Origin: Planctomycetota bacterium
GTDB taxonomy: Bacteria > Planctomycetota > UBA1135 > UBA2386
Reading direction: 5' to 3'
Length of the DNA stretch: 53,867 nucleotides
NCBI GenBank assembly: GCA_016872675.1
Contig: VGZG01000015.1
Coordinates: 1 to 53,867 of the forward strand
The first letter of the stretch is position 1; each line of letters starts with the position of its first letter. The notes below the pieces were generated by a model. The model saw only the letters and a program-made list of their open reading frames with translations. It was not told where the DNA came from and did no database searches. Positions 43,143-53,867 of this stretch are shown here, one piece after another. Both the position numbers and the translations under genes were made by a program.

Positions 43143-44492
43143 ATGAACCTGACGCTCGCCAACCTGTTCAAGATCAAGGAGATCAGGACCAAGATCCTGA
43201 TCACCTTCGGACTGCTGTTGGTCTATCGCGTCGGCTCGTTCATCCCGCTACCGGGCGTCAACTTCGCGGCTGCGCTCGAGCAGATGCGCAACCTCGGCGG
43301 CGTCAACAAGCTGTTCGGCATGATGAACGTGCTGACCGGCGGTTCGCTGCAGAGCGCGACGCTCTTCTCGCTCGGCGTGATGCCCTACATCTCGGCGAGC
43401 ATCATCTTCAGCCTGCTGGCCAAGGCCGTCCCGGCGCTCGAAAAGATCGCCAAGGAGGGCCAGAGCGGCCAGCGCAAGATCAACCAGTACACGCGCCTGA
43501 CCACGGTCGCGATCTGCCTCGTGCAGAGCTGGTTCGTCATTTTCGGCGCCCTGCGCGTCGAGAACAGCAAGCTGCTGCACGCCGGCGTCACCGAATGGTT
43601 CGGTCTCTACTGCATCATCGTGATGGTGGGGCTGACGGCCGGCACGCTGTTCATCATGTGGCTCGGCGAGCAGATCACTGAGCACGGCGTCGGCAACGGC
43701 ATCTCGCTGATCATCATGGCGGGCATCATCAGCAACCTGTCGCCCGCCATGGCAACGTACCTGGAAGGGTTCGACCGCGGCGCGTGGCAGACCCTGCTGA
43801 CGTTCATCGCCGCCTGGGGCGTCGCCGTCGTCGCCGTCGTCTACATGACGAAGGCCCAGCGCCGCATCCCGATCAACAACGCCAAGCACCAGCGCGGCCG
43901 CAACGTCTACGGCGGCGATCGCGCCTTCCTGCCGTTCAAGCTGAACCAGGCCAACGTGATGCCGATCATCTTCGCTTCGGCGCTGCTGATCATCCCGGCG
44001 TTCATCGGCACGGCCATCGGCAGCACGTGGCTGGAGACGTCGTTCGGCGGCCAGCGCGGCTTCTGGTACGTGTTCTGCTACACGGCCCTGATCTTCTTCT
44101 TCGCCTTCTTCTGGACGTCGATGATGTTCCAGCCGAACGAGATCGCGAAGAACCTGCAGGAGCAGGGCTCGTTCGTCCCCGGCATTCGCCCGGGCCGCCA
44201 GACGGCCGAGTTCCTCGAGCAGACGATGGTCCGCATCACGCTGGCAGGCGCGACGTTCCTTGCCGTCGTCGCGATCATCCCGTCGTTCATCGGCTCTGGC
44301 GGCGGCGGCACGATGGACCAGGTGCTGCTCTACTTCATGTCGGGCACGTCGATCCTGATCGTCGTTGGCGTCGCGCTCGACATGGTCGAGAAGCTCAACG
44401 CCCTCCTCGTCATGCGCAATTACGAGGCGACGATGAAGGACGGCGAGGCGGCGGCCACGTCTGGTAGCGGTTGGGGCCGCCGTTCCAGCTGA
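43143..44492 (+). CDS. secY: preprotein translocase channel subunit SecY
   Basis: 449 residues with ten predicted TM helices. LVYRVGSFIPLPGVNFAAAL, LFSLGVMPYISASIIFSLL, LWLGEQITEHGVGNGISLII-type text, LPFKLNQANVMPIIFAS, PGRQTAEFLEQTMVRITLAG and a C-terminal MRNYEATMKDG. Forms the SecYEG channel. Stop overlaps adk (TGATG). Confidence 0.97.
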   Translation: MNLTLANLFKIKEIRTKILITFGLLLVYRVGSFIPLPGVNFAAALEQMRNLGGVNKLFGMMNVLTGGSLQSATLFSLGVMPYISASIIFSLLAKAVPALEKIAKEGQSGQRKINQYTRLTTVAICLVQSWFVIFGALRVENSKLLHAGVTEWFGLYCIIVMVGLTAGTLFIMWLGEQITEHGVGNGISLIIMAGIISNLSPAMATYLEGFDRGAWQTLLTFIAAWGVAVVAVVYMTKAQRRIPINNAKHQRGRNVYGGDRAFLPFKLNQANVMPIIFASALLIIPAFIGTAIGSTWLETSFGGQRGFWYVFCYTALIFFFAFFWTSMMFQPNEIAKNLQEQGSFVPGIRPGRQTAEFLEQTMVRITLAGATFLAVVAIIPSFIGSGGGGTMDQVLLYFMSGTSILIVVGVALDMVEKLNALLVMRNYEATMKDGEAAATSGSGWGRRSS

Positions 44493-45154
44493 TGTCCATG
44501 GCCACTGCGCTACAAGCCCGCTGCGTGTTCCTCGGCGCCCCTGGCGCTGGCAAGGGCACCCAGGCGAAGAAGGTCGCCGACGGGGCGGCCCTGGCGCACA
44601 TCTCGACGGGCGACATGCTCCGTCAGGAGGTGGCCGCAGGCACTGCGCTCGGCCGGCAGGCCAGGACCTTCATGGACGCCGGCAAGCTGGTTCCCGATGA
44701 CGTGATCATCGGCATGGTGCGGGCGCGCATCCAACAGCCGGACGCGAAGACCGCCTGGATCCTGGATGGTTTTCCCCGTACGCTTCCACAAGCGGAAGCC
44801 CTCGATCGCAGCCTGACGGGGGCCACCGCTCTGACGCACGTCATCTACTTCGCCGTGCCCGAAGCAGCCCTTGTCGGGCGGTTGTCGGGCCGTCGCACGT
44901 GCTCCAAATGCGGAGCCATCTGGCACGTGGAGCACAAGCCGACGCGCCGCGCCGGCATCTGTGACGCGTGCGGTGGAGAACTCGCCCAGCGCTCCGACGA
45001 TCGCCCCGAAGCGATCGGCAAGCGCCTTGAAGTGTATCGGTCGCAGACGGCGCCCTTGTTGGCGTACTACCGCGATCGCCGTGTCCTGCGGGAGGTCGAT
45101 GCTGATCGATCGCCCGAGATCGTCTACCAGGAGTTGCTGAAGCTGATGCAATGA
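44492..45154 (+). CDS. adk: adenylate kinase, zinc-lid type
   Basis: 220 residues from ATG 44492 overlapping the secY stop. P-loop FLGAPGAGKGTQAKK, AHISTGDMLRQEV, WILDGFPRTLPQAEAL and LID domain GRRTCSKCGAIWHVEH ... GICDACGGEL with four zinc-type Cys, then QRSDDRPEAIGKRLEVYRSQT. Interconverts AMP+ATP and 2 ADP. map (methionine aminopeptidase), often next, is absent. Confidence 0.96.
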   Translation: MSMATALQARCVFLGAPGAGKGTQAKKVADGAALAHISTGDMLRQEVAAGTALGRQARTFMDAGKLVPDDVIIGMVRARIQQPDAKTAWILDGFPRTLPQAEALDRSLTGATALTHVIYFAVPEAALVGRLSGRRTCSKCGAIWHVEHKPTRRAGICDACGGELAQRSDDRPEAIGKRLEVYRSQTAPLLAYYRDRRVLREVDADRSPEIVYQELLKLMQ

Positions 45155-45456
45155 CGACAGCCGACGGAACCTCGCCAGTGGCAGGTGACGATCGTGGCGT
45201 TCGCGCCACGGTCATCGCGCACCTGAACAACGGCATGTTTCGCCTGCAGCTGACCGACGGTCGCGAAGTGATGGCCCACACGGCCTTGGACTTCCGGATG
45301 GCGTTCGCGCGCCTCTTGCCGGGAGATCAGGTGGTCGCCGAGGTCTCGCCCTTCGATCCGAACAAGGCCCGCATCCGCAGGTTGCTCAAGTCGACGCAGA
45401 AGAGCCAGCACGAGAATCCCAACCCAAATCCCCCCAACCAGCGAGAACGGTCGTGA
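45151..45456 (+). CDS. infA: translation initiation factor IF-1
   Basis: 101 residues against ~72 normally. Core [61 protein letters not shown] ~15-residue N-terminal extension and a ~22-residue Asn/Pro-rich tail ([13 protein letters not shown]) are extra. ATG overlaps the adk stop; TGA overlaps the rpmJ GTG. Confidence 0.93.
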   Translation: MTTADGTSPVAGDDRGVRATVIAHLNNGMFRLQLTDGREVMAHTALDFRMAFARLLPGDQVVAEVSPFDPNKARIRRLLKSTQKSQHENPNPNPPNQRERS

Positions 45457-45569
45457 AGGTCAGAGCCAGCGTTCGGCGCATCTGCGAGCACTGCAAGATC
45501 GTGAAGCGCGGCGGTGTCGTGCGCGTCATCTGCAGCAACCCCCGGCACAAGCAGCGTCAAGGTAAGTAA
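45453..45569 (+). CDS. rpmJ: 50S ribosomal protein L36, zinc-binding form
   Basis: 38 residues read from GTG 45453, which overlaps the infA stop. [20 protein letters not shown] then [18 protein letters not shown]-x2-C, C and H of the C+ type. Stop TAA 45567-45569. Confidence 0.95.
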   Translation: MKVRASVRRICEHCKIVKRGGVVRVICSNPRHKQRQGK

Positions 45570-45572
45570 CCC

Positions 45573-45950
45573 ATGCCACGTCTCCTCGGCGTCGACATCC
45601 CCAACGAGAAGCGCATCGAGATCGCGCTTCAGTACATCTATGGCGTCGGCCCGCACGTCGCCAAGAAGGTGCTGAAGGAGCTCGCGATCAATCCCGCCGT
45701 CCGGGCCAAGGACCTGAAGGACGACGAGGTCGCGAACATCGCGAGCTACCTCGAGAAGAACTTCCCGGTGGAGGGCGCTCTGCGTCGTCTGACGATGCAG
45801 AACATCAACCGCCTGAAGGAGATCTATTGCTATCGCGGTCTACGTCACCGCCGCGGCCTGCCGGTGCGCGGCCAACGCACGCGCAGCAACTCCCGTTCGC
45901 GCAAGGGCCCGCGCAAGACCGTCGCCAACAAGAAGATCCTGAGGAAGTGA
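45573..45950 (+). CDS. rpsM: 30S ribosomal protein S13
   Basis: 125 residues. [76 protein letters not shown]. Confidence 0.97.
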   Translation: MPRLLGVDIPNEKRIEIALQYIYGVGPHVAKKVLKELAINPAVRAKDLKDDEVANIASYLEKNFPVEGALRRLTMQNINRLKEIYCYRGLRHRRGLPVRGQRTRSNSRSRKGPRKTVANKKILRK

Positions 45951-45954
45951 TTCG

Positions 45955-46365
45955 ATGAGCACGCAGAATCCAGCTGCCCCGGCGGCACCCGAGAAGAAGA
46001 AGGCCAAGCTGCGCAAGAACGTCGGCAAGGCGATCGCGCACGTGAAGGCCTCCTTCAACAACACGATCATCACGATCGTCGACAGCGCCGGCCAGGTCAT
46101 CGCCTGGGACTCGGCGGGCACGATCGGCTACAAGGGTTCGCGCAAGAGCACGCCCTTCGCCGCCCAGCGCGCCGCTGAGAAGGTCGCCGACAAGATCAAG
46201 AAGATGGGCGTTCACGAGCTCGAAGTGCTCGTTCGCGGTCCCGGCTCTGGCCGCGAGTCCGCCATCCGCGCGCTCGCCAACTCCGGTATCGAGGTCAAGT
46301 CGATCGAGGACGTGACCCCGCTGCCGCACAACGGCTGCCGGCCCCGCAAGCGCCGCCGCGTCTGA
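45955..46365 (+). CDS. rpsK: 30S ribosomal protein S11
   Basis: 136 residues. [78 protein letters not shown]. Confidence 0.97.
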   Translation: MSTQNPAAPAAPEKKKAKLRKNVGKAIAHVKASFNNTIITIVDSAGQVIAWDSAGTIGYKGSRKSTPFAAQRAAEKVADKIKKMGVHELEVLVRGPGSGRESAIRALANSGIEVKSIEDVTPLPHNGCRPRKRRRV

Positions 46366-46414
46366 TTCCTCCGCCACATAGCACGACACAAGAACCGCGA
46401 ATCCTGGATCCGTA

Positions 46415-47038
46415 ATGGCCCGCATCGACAAGAACGTCTGCAAGCTCTGCCGTCGCGAAGGCGTGAAGCTGTTTCTGAAGGGACAGCGCTGCTTCTCCGA
46501 GAAGTGCGGCGTGAATCGCCGCAACTACCCGCCGGGCCAGCACGTCCGCCCCAAGAAGGGCACCGACTATGGCACCCAGCTGCGCGAGAAGCAGAAGTGC
46601 AAGCGCATCTACGGCGTGATGGAGCGCCAGTTCCAGCACTACTTCTCGATCGCGCAGCGCCAGAAGGGCAACACGGGCGAGAACCTGTTGATCCTGATGG
46701 AGCGCCGCCTCGACAACGTCGTCCTGAGCCTCGGCCTCGCATTCTCGCGGTTCGACGCGCGCCAGATGGTCGCGCACGGCCATGTGCACGTGAATGGCAA
46801 GCGCGTCGACATCGCCGGCTACCTGGTCCGCTCGGGCGACGAGATCACCGTCAAGGGCACGGACAAGATCAAGAAGAAGGCCGGCGACGCCATTGAGATG
46901 AACAAGGGCCGCGCCCTGCCGGCGTGGCTCGAAGCCACTCCCGCCGAGTTGAAGGGCCGTGTCGTCCAGCTGCCCAAGCGCGAGGACGTCAGCGTCGAGA
47001 TCCAAGAGCAGCTCATCATCGAGTTGTGCTCGAAGTAA
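46415..47038 (+). CDS. rpsD: 30S ribosomal protein S4, zinc-type N-terminus
   Basis: 207 residues. Cys at 9, 12, 26 and 31 (CKLCRREG ... [19 protein letters not shown]) suits a C+ S4. Then [39 protein letters not shown] and the S4 RNA-binding [21 protein letters not shown]-type segment. S4 often autoregulates the alpha operon. Confidence 0.97.
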   Translation: MARIDKNVCKLCRREGVKLFLKGQRCFSEKCGVNRRNYPPGQHVRPKKGTDYGTQLREKQKCKRIYGVMERQFQHYFSIAQRQKGNTGENLLILMERRLDNVVLSLGLAFSRFDARQMVAHGHVHVNGKRVDIAGYLVRSGDEITVKGTDKIKKKAGDAIEMNKGRALPAWLEATPAELKGRVVQLPKREDVSVEIQEQLIIELCSK

Positions 47039-47074
47039 TCCTGTCACCCCGAACCCACCCGGGAGACCCCAATC

Positions 47075-48079
47075 ATGCGCATCCGTTGGCGTAACTTCGA
47101 GTTGCCTTCCCAGGTCCGCCTTGAGCGCGAGACCGCCACACAGCAGTACGGTCGCTTCGTCGTCGAGCCCTTCGAGAAGGGCTTCGGCACGACGATCGGC
47201 AACGGCCTTCGTCGCGTCTTGCTCTCGTCAATCGAGGGCACGGCGGTGACGTGGGTCCGCATCGACGGCGTCGTCCACGAGTTCTCGACCATCCAGGGCG
47301 TCCTCGAGGACGTCGCGCAGATCGTCCTGAACATCAAGAAGCTGCGCGTCAAGATGCACACTGATGCTCCGACGACGCTGCGTATCGACGTCAACCAGAA
47401 GGGTGAAGTCCTCGCGGGCAAGATCGAGGGCGATCACAACATCGAGATCGCGAACCCCGAACTGAAGATCTGCACGCTGACCGAGGACGTCCGCTTCTAC
47501 TGCGAGATGCAGGTGAAGAAGGGCCGCGGCTACGTGACGGCCGAGGAGAACGTCACCGAGGAGCAGGAGATCGGCACGATCCCGTGCGACTCGATCTTCA
47601 GCCCGGTGCACCGCGTCCGCTACGCCATCGAGAACACCCGCGTCGGCAAGTCGACCGACTACGACCGCCTGGTCCTCGAGATCTGGACGGACGGCACGGT
47701 GACGCCCGAGATGGGCCTGGTCGAGGCCAGCAAGATCTATCGCAAGCACCTCAACCCCTTCGTCCAGTACTTCGAGATGAAGGAAGACCTGGCGGTCGAG
47801 GGCGGCGCGCTGGCGCCCGAGGGCGACGAGGGCGCTCGGCGCCGCGAGATGGTCGATCTGCTCAACAAGAGCATCGACATGCTCGAGTTGTCGGTCCGCG
47901 CCAAGAACTGCCTCGACAGCGAGAACGTCGCGACGCTGCGTGATCTCGTCCAGCTCGCCGAACCGGAGCTGCTCAAGGTCCGCAACTTCGGCAAGACGTC
48001 GTTGAAGGAAGTGAAGAGCAAGCTGGCCGCCCTGGGCCTGTCGCTCGGAATGAACATCGATGAGTTCAAGCAGGGCTGA
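47075..48079 (+). CDS. rpoA: RNA polymerase alpha subunit
   Basis: 334 residues. The N-terminal domain has YGRFVVEPFEKGFGTTIGNG, LRRVLLSSIEGTAVTWVRI and ATLRIDVNQKGEV-like segments; the C-terminal domain (~255-330) has LELSVRAKNCLDSENVATLR and LLKVRNFGKTSLKEVKSKLA. Standard length. Confidence 0.98.
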   Translation: MRIRWRNFELPSQVRLERETATQQYGRFVVEPFEKGFGTTIGNGLRRVLLSSIEGTAVTWVRIDGVVHEFSTIQGVLEDVAQIVLNIKKLRVKMHTDAPTTLRIDVNQKGEVLAGKIEGDHNIEIANPELKICTLTEDVRFYCEMQVKKGRGYVTAEENVTEEQEIGTIPCDSIFSPVHRVRYAIENTRVGKSTDYDRLVLEIWTDGTVTPEMGLVEASKIYRKHLNPFVQYFEMKEDLAVEGGALAPEGDEGARRREMVDLLNKSIDMLELSVRAKNCLDSENVATLRDLVQLAEPELLKVRNFGKTSLKEVKSKLAALGLSLGMNIDEFKQG

Positions 48080-48103
48080 TCAGCACGAGAGAGATCTGCG
48101 GCC

Positions 48104-48547
48104 ATGATGCACAACATTGCAGGCAAGCGTTTGGGGCGGAACACGGCGCACCGTGCCGCCCTGCGCAAGAACTTCACCGTCTCGCTCATCAAGAACGAGC
48201 GCGTCGTCACCACGCTGCCCAAGGCCAAGGCCCTGCGGCCGTTCGTGGAGAAGATGATCACCCTGGCGCGCAGCAACGACGCCAAGACCAAGCTTCACCG
48301 CATGCGTCGCGCGATCGCGTTCCTGCAGGACAAGGCCGCGGTCAAGAAGCTGTTCGACGTCATTGGTCCGCGCTTCGCGAACCGCGCTGGCGGCTACACG
48401 CGCATCCTGCGCCTGCCGGACTACCGCATCGGTGACGGCGGCACGAAGGTCGTGTTCGAACTGGTCGAGAACACGGTCCTCGAGCAGAAGATCAAGGCCA
48501 AGGAATCGGCCATGACCAAGGACGCGGAGCCGGCTGCGAAGGCCTGA
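48104..48547 (+). CDS. rplQ: 50S ribosomal protein L17
   Basis: 147 residues. KRLGRNTAHRAALRKNFTVS, LIKNERVVTTLPKAKALRPF, VEKMITLARSNDAKTKLHR, FANRAGGYTRILRLPDYRIGD. About 25 extra C-terminal residues rich in Lys/Glu/Ala. Last gene of the cluster. Confidence 0.97.
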   Translation: MMHNIAGKRLGRNTAHRAALRKNFTVSLIKNERVVTTLPKAKALRPFVEKMITLARSNDAKTKLHRMRRAIAFLQDKAAVKKLFDVIGPRFANRAGGYTRILRLPDYRIGDGGTKVVFELVENTVLEQKIKAKESAMTKDAEPAAKA

Positions 48548-48581
48548 TCCGCCCGTCGGCGCGCGAGCGCACGGGGTAACA

Positions 48582-48618
48582 CGAAGGCGCGTCCCCCTGG
48601 GGCGCGCCTTCGTTCGTT
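48582..48618 (+). terminator. strong terminator of the ribosomal cluster
   Basis: CGAAGGCGCG (48582-48591) pairs with CGCGCCTTCG (48603-48612); an inner CCCC/GGGG extends the stem with one bulge. TTCGTTC follows. It is the clearest terminator in the window, 34 bases after rplQ and between convergent genes. Confidence 0.8.
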
Positions 48619-48705
48619 CATGAGTCGGCATCGCCGGCGTAGCTTCGCCGTGCGGGTGGGGGCTGGGGCCGGCTGTCTGCCCGCCGCCGCGGGGGCGCGC
48701 CGGCC

Positions 48706-52137
<3,432 letters not shown>

Positions 52138-52148
52138 GGCAGACGCAC

Positions 52149-52154
52149 AGGGTA
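52149..52154 (-). promoter_or_regulatory. TACCCT -10-like box before dnaE
   Basis: On the minus strand TACCCT reads 52154 to 52149, 11 bases before the dnaE ATG, the same hexamer as before rpsJ. The -35 region is weak, so this is tentative; the leader would be only a few bases long. Confidence 0.3.
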
Positions 52155-52227
52155 CGCGCCGGGCGGTTGCCGGCCAGAGCCGCGTGCTCGCCGATGGGGG
52201 CTGTTCGTGCGCCGGCGCCGTCGGCGG

Positions 52228-53867
52228 TCAGCGCCTGTCGGTGGTCGGCAGCGGTGGCCCTTGCCAGCAGCCTGCCGGTAGCGCCGCGACGAGTTCCGGC
52301 AGGTCGCGCCAGCGCAGTAGCTCGGGACACAGCGGTAGGCGATTGCCGTCGCGGGCGAAGCGCTGGCCGGGTTCCGGCGCGCGCACGCCGCCAATCCGCG
52401 GGCACAACAGCGCCGCCAGCACGGCGACGACGCCGGCCTCGCCGCGGCCCTCGACGAGGACCGGGAGGTCGCCGGGCAGGCTGGCCGCGACCAGGGCCAC
52501 GTCGACCGCCGCCTGGTAGCCCTCACCGCGGCCGAGCAGCAGGCCGTTGCGCTGCCAAGCGCTCCGGTACGGCGCCCACTCGCCGTACGGCCGTGGATCG
52601 ACGATGGCGCGGGGACCATGTCCGGACGCGTCGGCGCTCGGCCCATCGGCCGCCACCTCCGCCGTGGCCACCGCCGCGCCGCGCGGATCGACGACCAACG
52701 TCCATGCGCCGCCGCGTGCCGTGGCGGCGACGCGGAACGGCACCGGCACGTCGTCGCTGCCGGTCACCGTGCCCTTGCGCCAGCCGGCGCCGTCGGGATC
52801 GCGCCAGGCGATGGGACGCGGCGCCACCGTCAGGTCGAGTCCGGGCGCCAGCGCCGCCAGCCCCGTGACCTTCGGCTGGCGCGCCAGACGCTCGATGACC
52901 AGCGCCGCGCGGTCCGGCGCGCCGCTCGGCCCTGCCGCCGCCAGCTGCTGCAGCGCCTGCGGCGCGAACGGCGCGAACGGCGGCTCGGCGACGCGCGCAC
53001 GCGGCTGGCCGTCGGTGGTCGGGCCAAGCAGCGCGTCGTGCAGGAAGCCGTAGACCTCCTCGCGCATCGGCCGGTCGTAGTTGTGCGGTTCGTCGGCATG
53101 GCGCGCCCGCGGCGCCGGCGCGCCGAGCTGCTGCCAGTGCGCCGCCAGTTCGGGCAGGCCCTGGCGCGGGAAGTCGCGCGTCCAGTCGCCGGTGACACTG
53201 CCGAACATCGTCGGCTTTGGCGCGAACACCGCGCACAGCTCCGGCACGTCGACGCCGGCGGCGATGCGTGGTGGGTGGTTGCAGCCGCAGTGCGCGCTGC
53301 GGTCGTCGACGATGGCGTCGAAGTAGCAGGCCATCACCATGGGCGCGGCGGCGGCGAAGGCGTCGCTGAGCGCCATCAGGTAGTAGGTCTGCTGGCCGCC
53401 GCCCGACGCGCCGGTCACGCCGATCACCGCCGGATCGACGTCATCGCGCGCGGCGAGCACGCGCAGGCCCTGCAGATCGTGCCACGCCATCGCGCCAAGC
53501 GACGACACGCCGCTGGCGACGTCTTCGACGTGCACGGAGTCGACGGCGAGGGTCGTCCAGCCAAACTGCGCGAACGACGCACAGCGCGCCTGCACCACCG
53601 GATCGCGCGCGCCGTGCGCCCAATGGCCGTGGGGGCACAGCATCGCTGGCCGCCGCGCCGGACCGTCTGGCGGCGTCGCCGGCTGCCACAGCCAGCCGGT
53701 CGCGCGCTGCCCTGGGAACCCGGCCCAACTGAGCCGCTGCACGCGCACGCCGTCGCGCTGCACCTCGCCGTGCACGCGCACGTCGAGTTCGTCCGCCGGC
53801 GGCGGCGGCGCGAGCCCGAGGCAGTCGGCGACGTGCGCGCGGATTGCCGCGCGGCGCGCCGGCCACG
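52228..53867 (-). CDS. alpha/beta hydrolase, acetyl-xylan-esterase-like, 5' end outside window
   Basis: The frame is open to the window edge (residues before GTG 53781 continue ARRAAIRAHVADCLGLAPPPP), so the start is missing. At least 546 residues. Alpha/beta-hydrolase signatures: LCPHGHWAHGA (oxyanion region), nucleophile elbow GVTGASGGGQQTYYLMAL (G-x-S-x-G) and a likely catalytic His in DEPHNYDRPMREEVYGFLHD. The first half resembles acetyl xylan esterase/dienelactone-hydrolase-like enzymes common in planctomycetes. The second half (after ~330) repeats a beta/alpha pattern ending in a possible second, inactive hydrolase-like lobe. Substrate unknown. It lies 90 bases upstream of dnaE on the same strand. 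Confidence 0.7.
   Translation of the reverse strand, partial: WPARRAAIRAHVADCLGLAPPPPADELDVRVHGEVQRDGVRVQRLSWAGFPGQRATGWLWQPATPPDGPARRPAMLCPHGHWAHGARDPVVQARCASFAQFGWTTLAVDSVHVEDVASGVSSLGAMAWHDLQGLRVLAARDDVDPAVIGVTGASGGGQQTYYLMALSDAFAAAAPMVMACYFDAIVDDRSAHCGCNHPPRIAAGVDVPELCAVFAPKPTMFGSVTGDWTRDFPRQGLPELAAHWQQLGAPAPRARHADEPHNYDRPMREEVYGFLHDALLGPTTDGQPRARVAEPPFAPFAPQALQQLAAAGPSGAPDRAALVIERLARQPKVTGLAALAPGLDLTVAPRPIAWRDPDGAGWRKGTVTGSDDVPVPFRVAATARGGAWTLVVDPRGAAVATAEVAADGPSADASGHGPRAIVDPRPYGEWAPYRSAWQRNGLLLGRGEGYQAAVDVALVAASLPGDLPVLVEGRGEAGVVAVLAALLCPRIGGVRAPEPGQRFARDGNRLPLCPELLRWRDLPELVAALPAGCWQGPPLPTTDRR

Overview
The window is a GC-rich (about 70 %) segment of a diderm bacterial chromosome. Best guess for the organism is Planctomycetota or a close relative. 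The reasons are the many short lipoproteins, a BatD/BatE-type protein, a HEAT-repeat lipoprotein, an uncharacterised GNAT protein family, a dcw cluster that stops before ftsQ/ftsA/ftsZ, and divergent ribosomal-protein motifs. This is inference from gene content; no 16S rRNA is present. Peptidoglycan is predicted to be meso-DAP type (DNPR motif in MurE), and a type IV pilus crosses an outer membrane (PilQ secretin).

Layout. (1) 1-6.1 kb: a small-gene accessory region. It holds the C-terminal part of a BatD/BatE-like protein, a beta-barrel-like exported protein, a lipoprotein gene interrupted by two in-frame TGA codons followed at once by a strong hairpin, a GNAT protein with a two-TM partner, a HEAT-repeat lipoprotein, a Cys-rich protein and another lipoprotein. 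(2) 6.2-19.7 kb: the dcw cluster mraZ-rsmH-ftsL-like-ftsI-murE-murF-mraY-ftsW-lysM-murG-murC-murB, with mostly overlapping start/stop codons. It is preceded by a seven-copy, helically phased GTGG array, probably the MraZ operator. murD, ddl, ftsQ, ftsA and ftsZ are absent. (3) 19.75-21 kb: hpf-ptsN-HPr, a piece of the nitrogen-PTS neighbourhood. (4) 21.2-26.4 kb: pilM-pilN-pilO(P)-pilQ. (5) 26.4-30.8 kb: an RNase E/G with a large acidic insertion, then rplU-rpmA-obgE. (6) 30.9-34.1 kb: a PilT/PilU ATPase and an EF-G-like GTPase. (7) 34.2-48.6 kb: S10-spc-alpha ribosomal cluster from rpsJ to rplQ, including secY, adk, infA, rpmJ and rpoA, ending in a strong terminator. rplC (L3) is missing between rpsJ and rplD; rpmD and map are also absent. 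(8) 48.7-53.9 kb, minus strand: dnaE and a partial alpha/beta hydrolase (acetyl-xylan-esterase-like).

Everything from mraZ to rplQ (about 42 kb) is on the plus strand, grouping envelope growth, pilus assembly, RNA decay and translation. Candidate promoters with TTGA-type -35 boxes precede mraZ, rne, rplU and rpsJ. The last three share a TACCnT-like -10, which also occurs upstream of hpf and dnaE. No tRNA, rRNA, CRISPR array, insertion sequence or prophage was seen.
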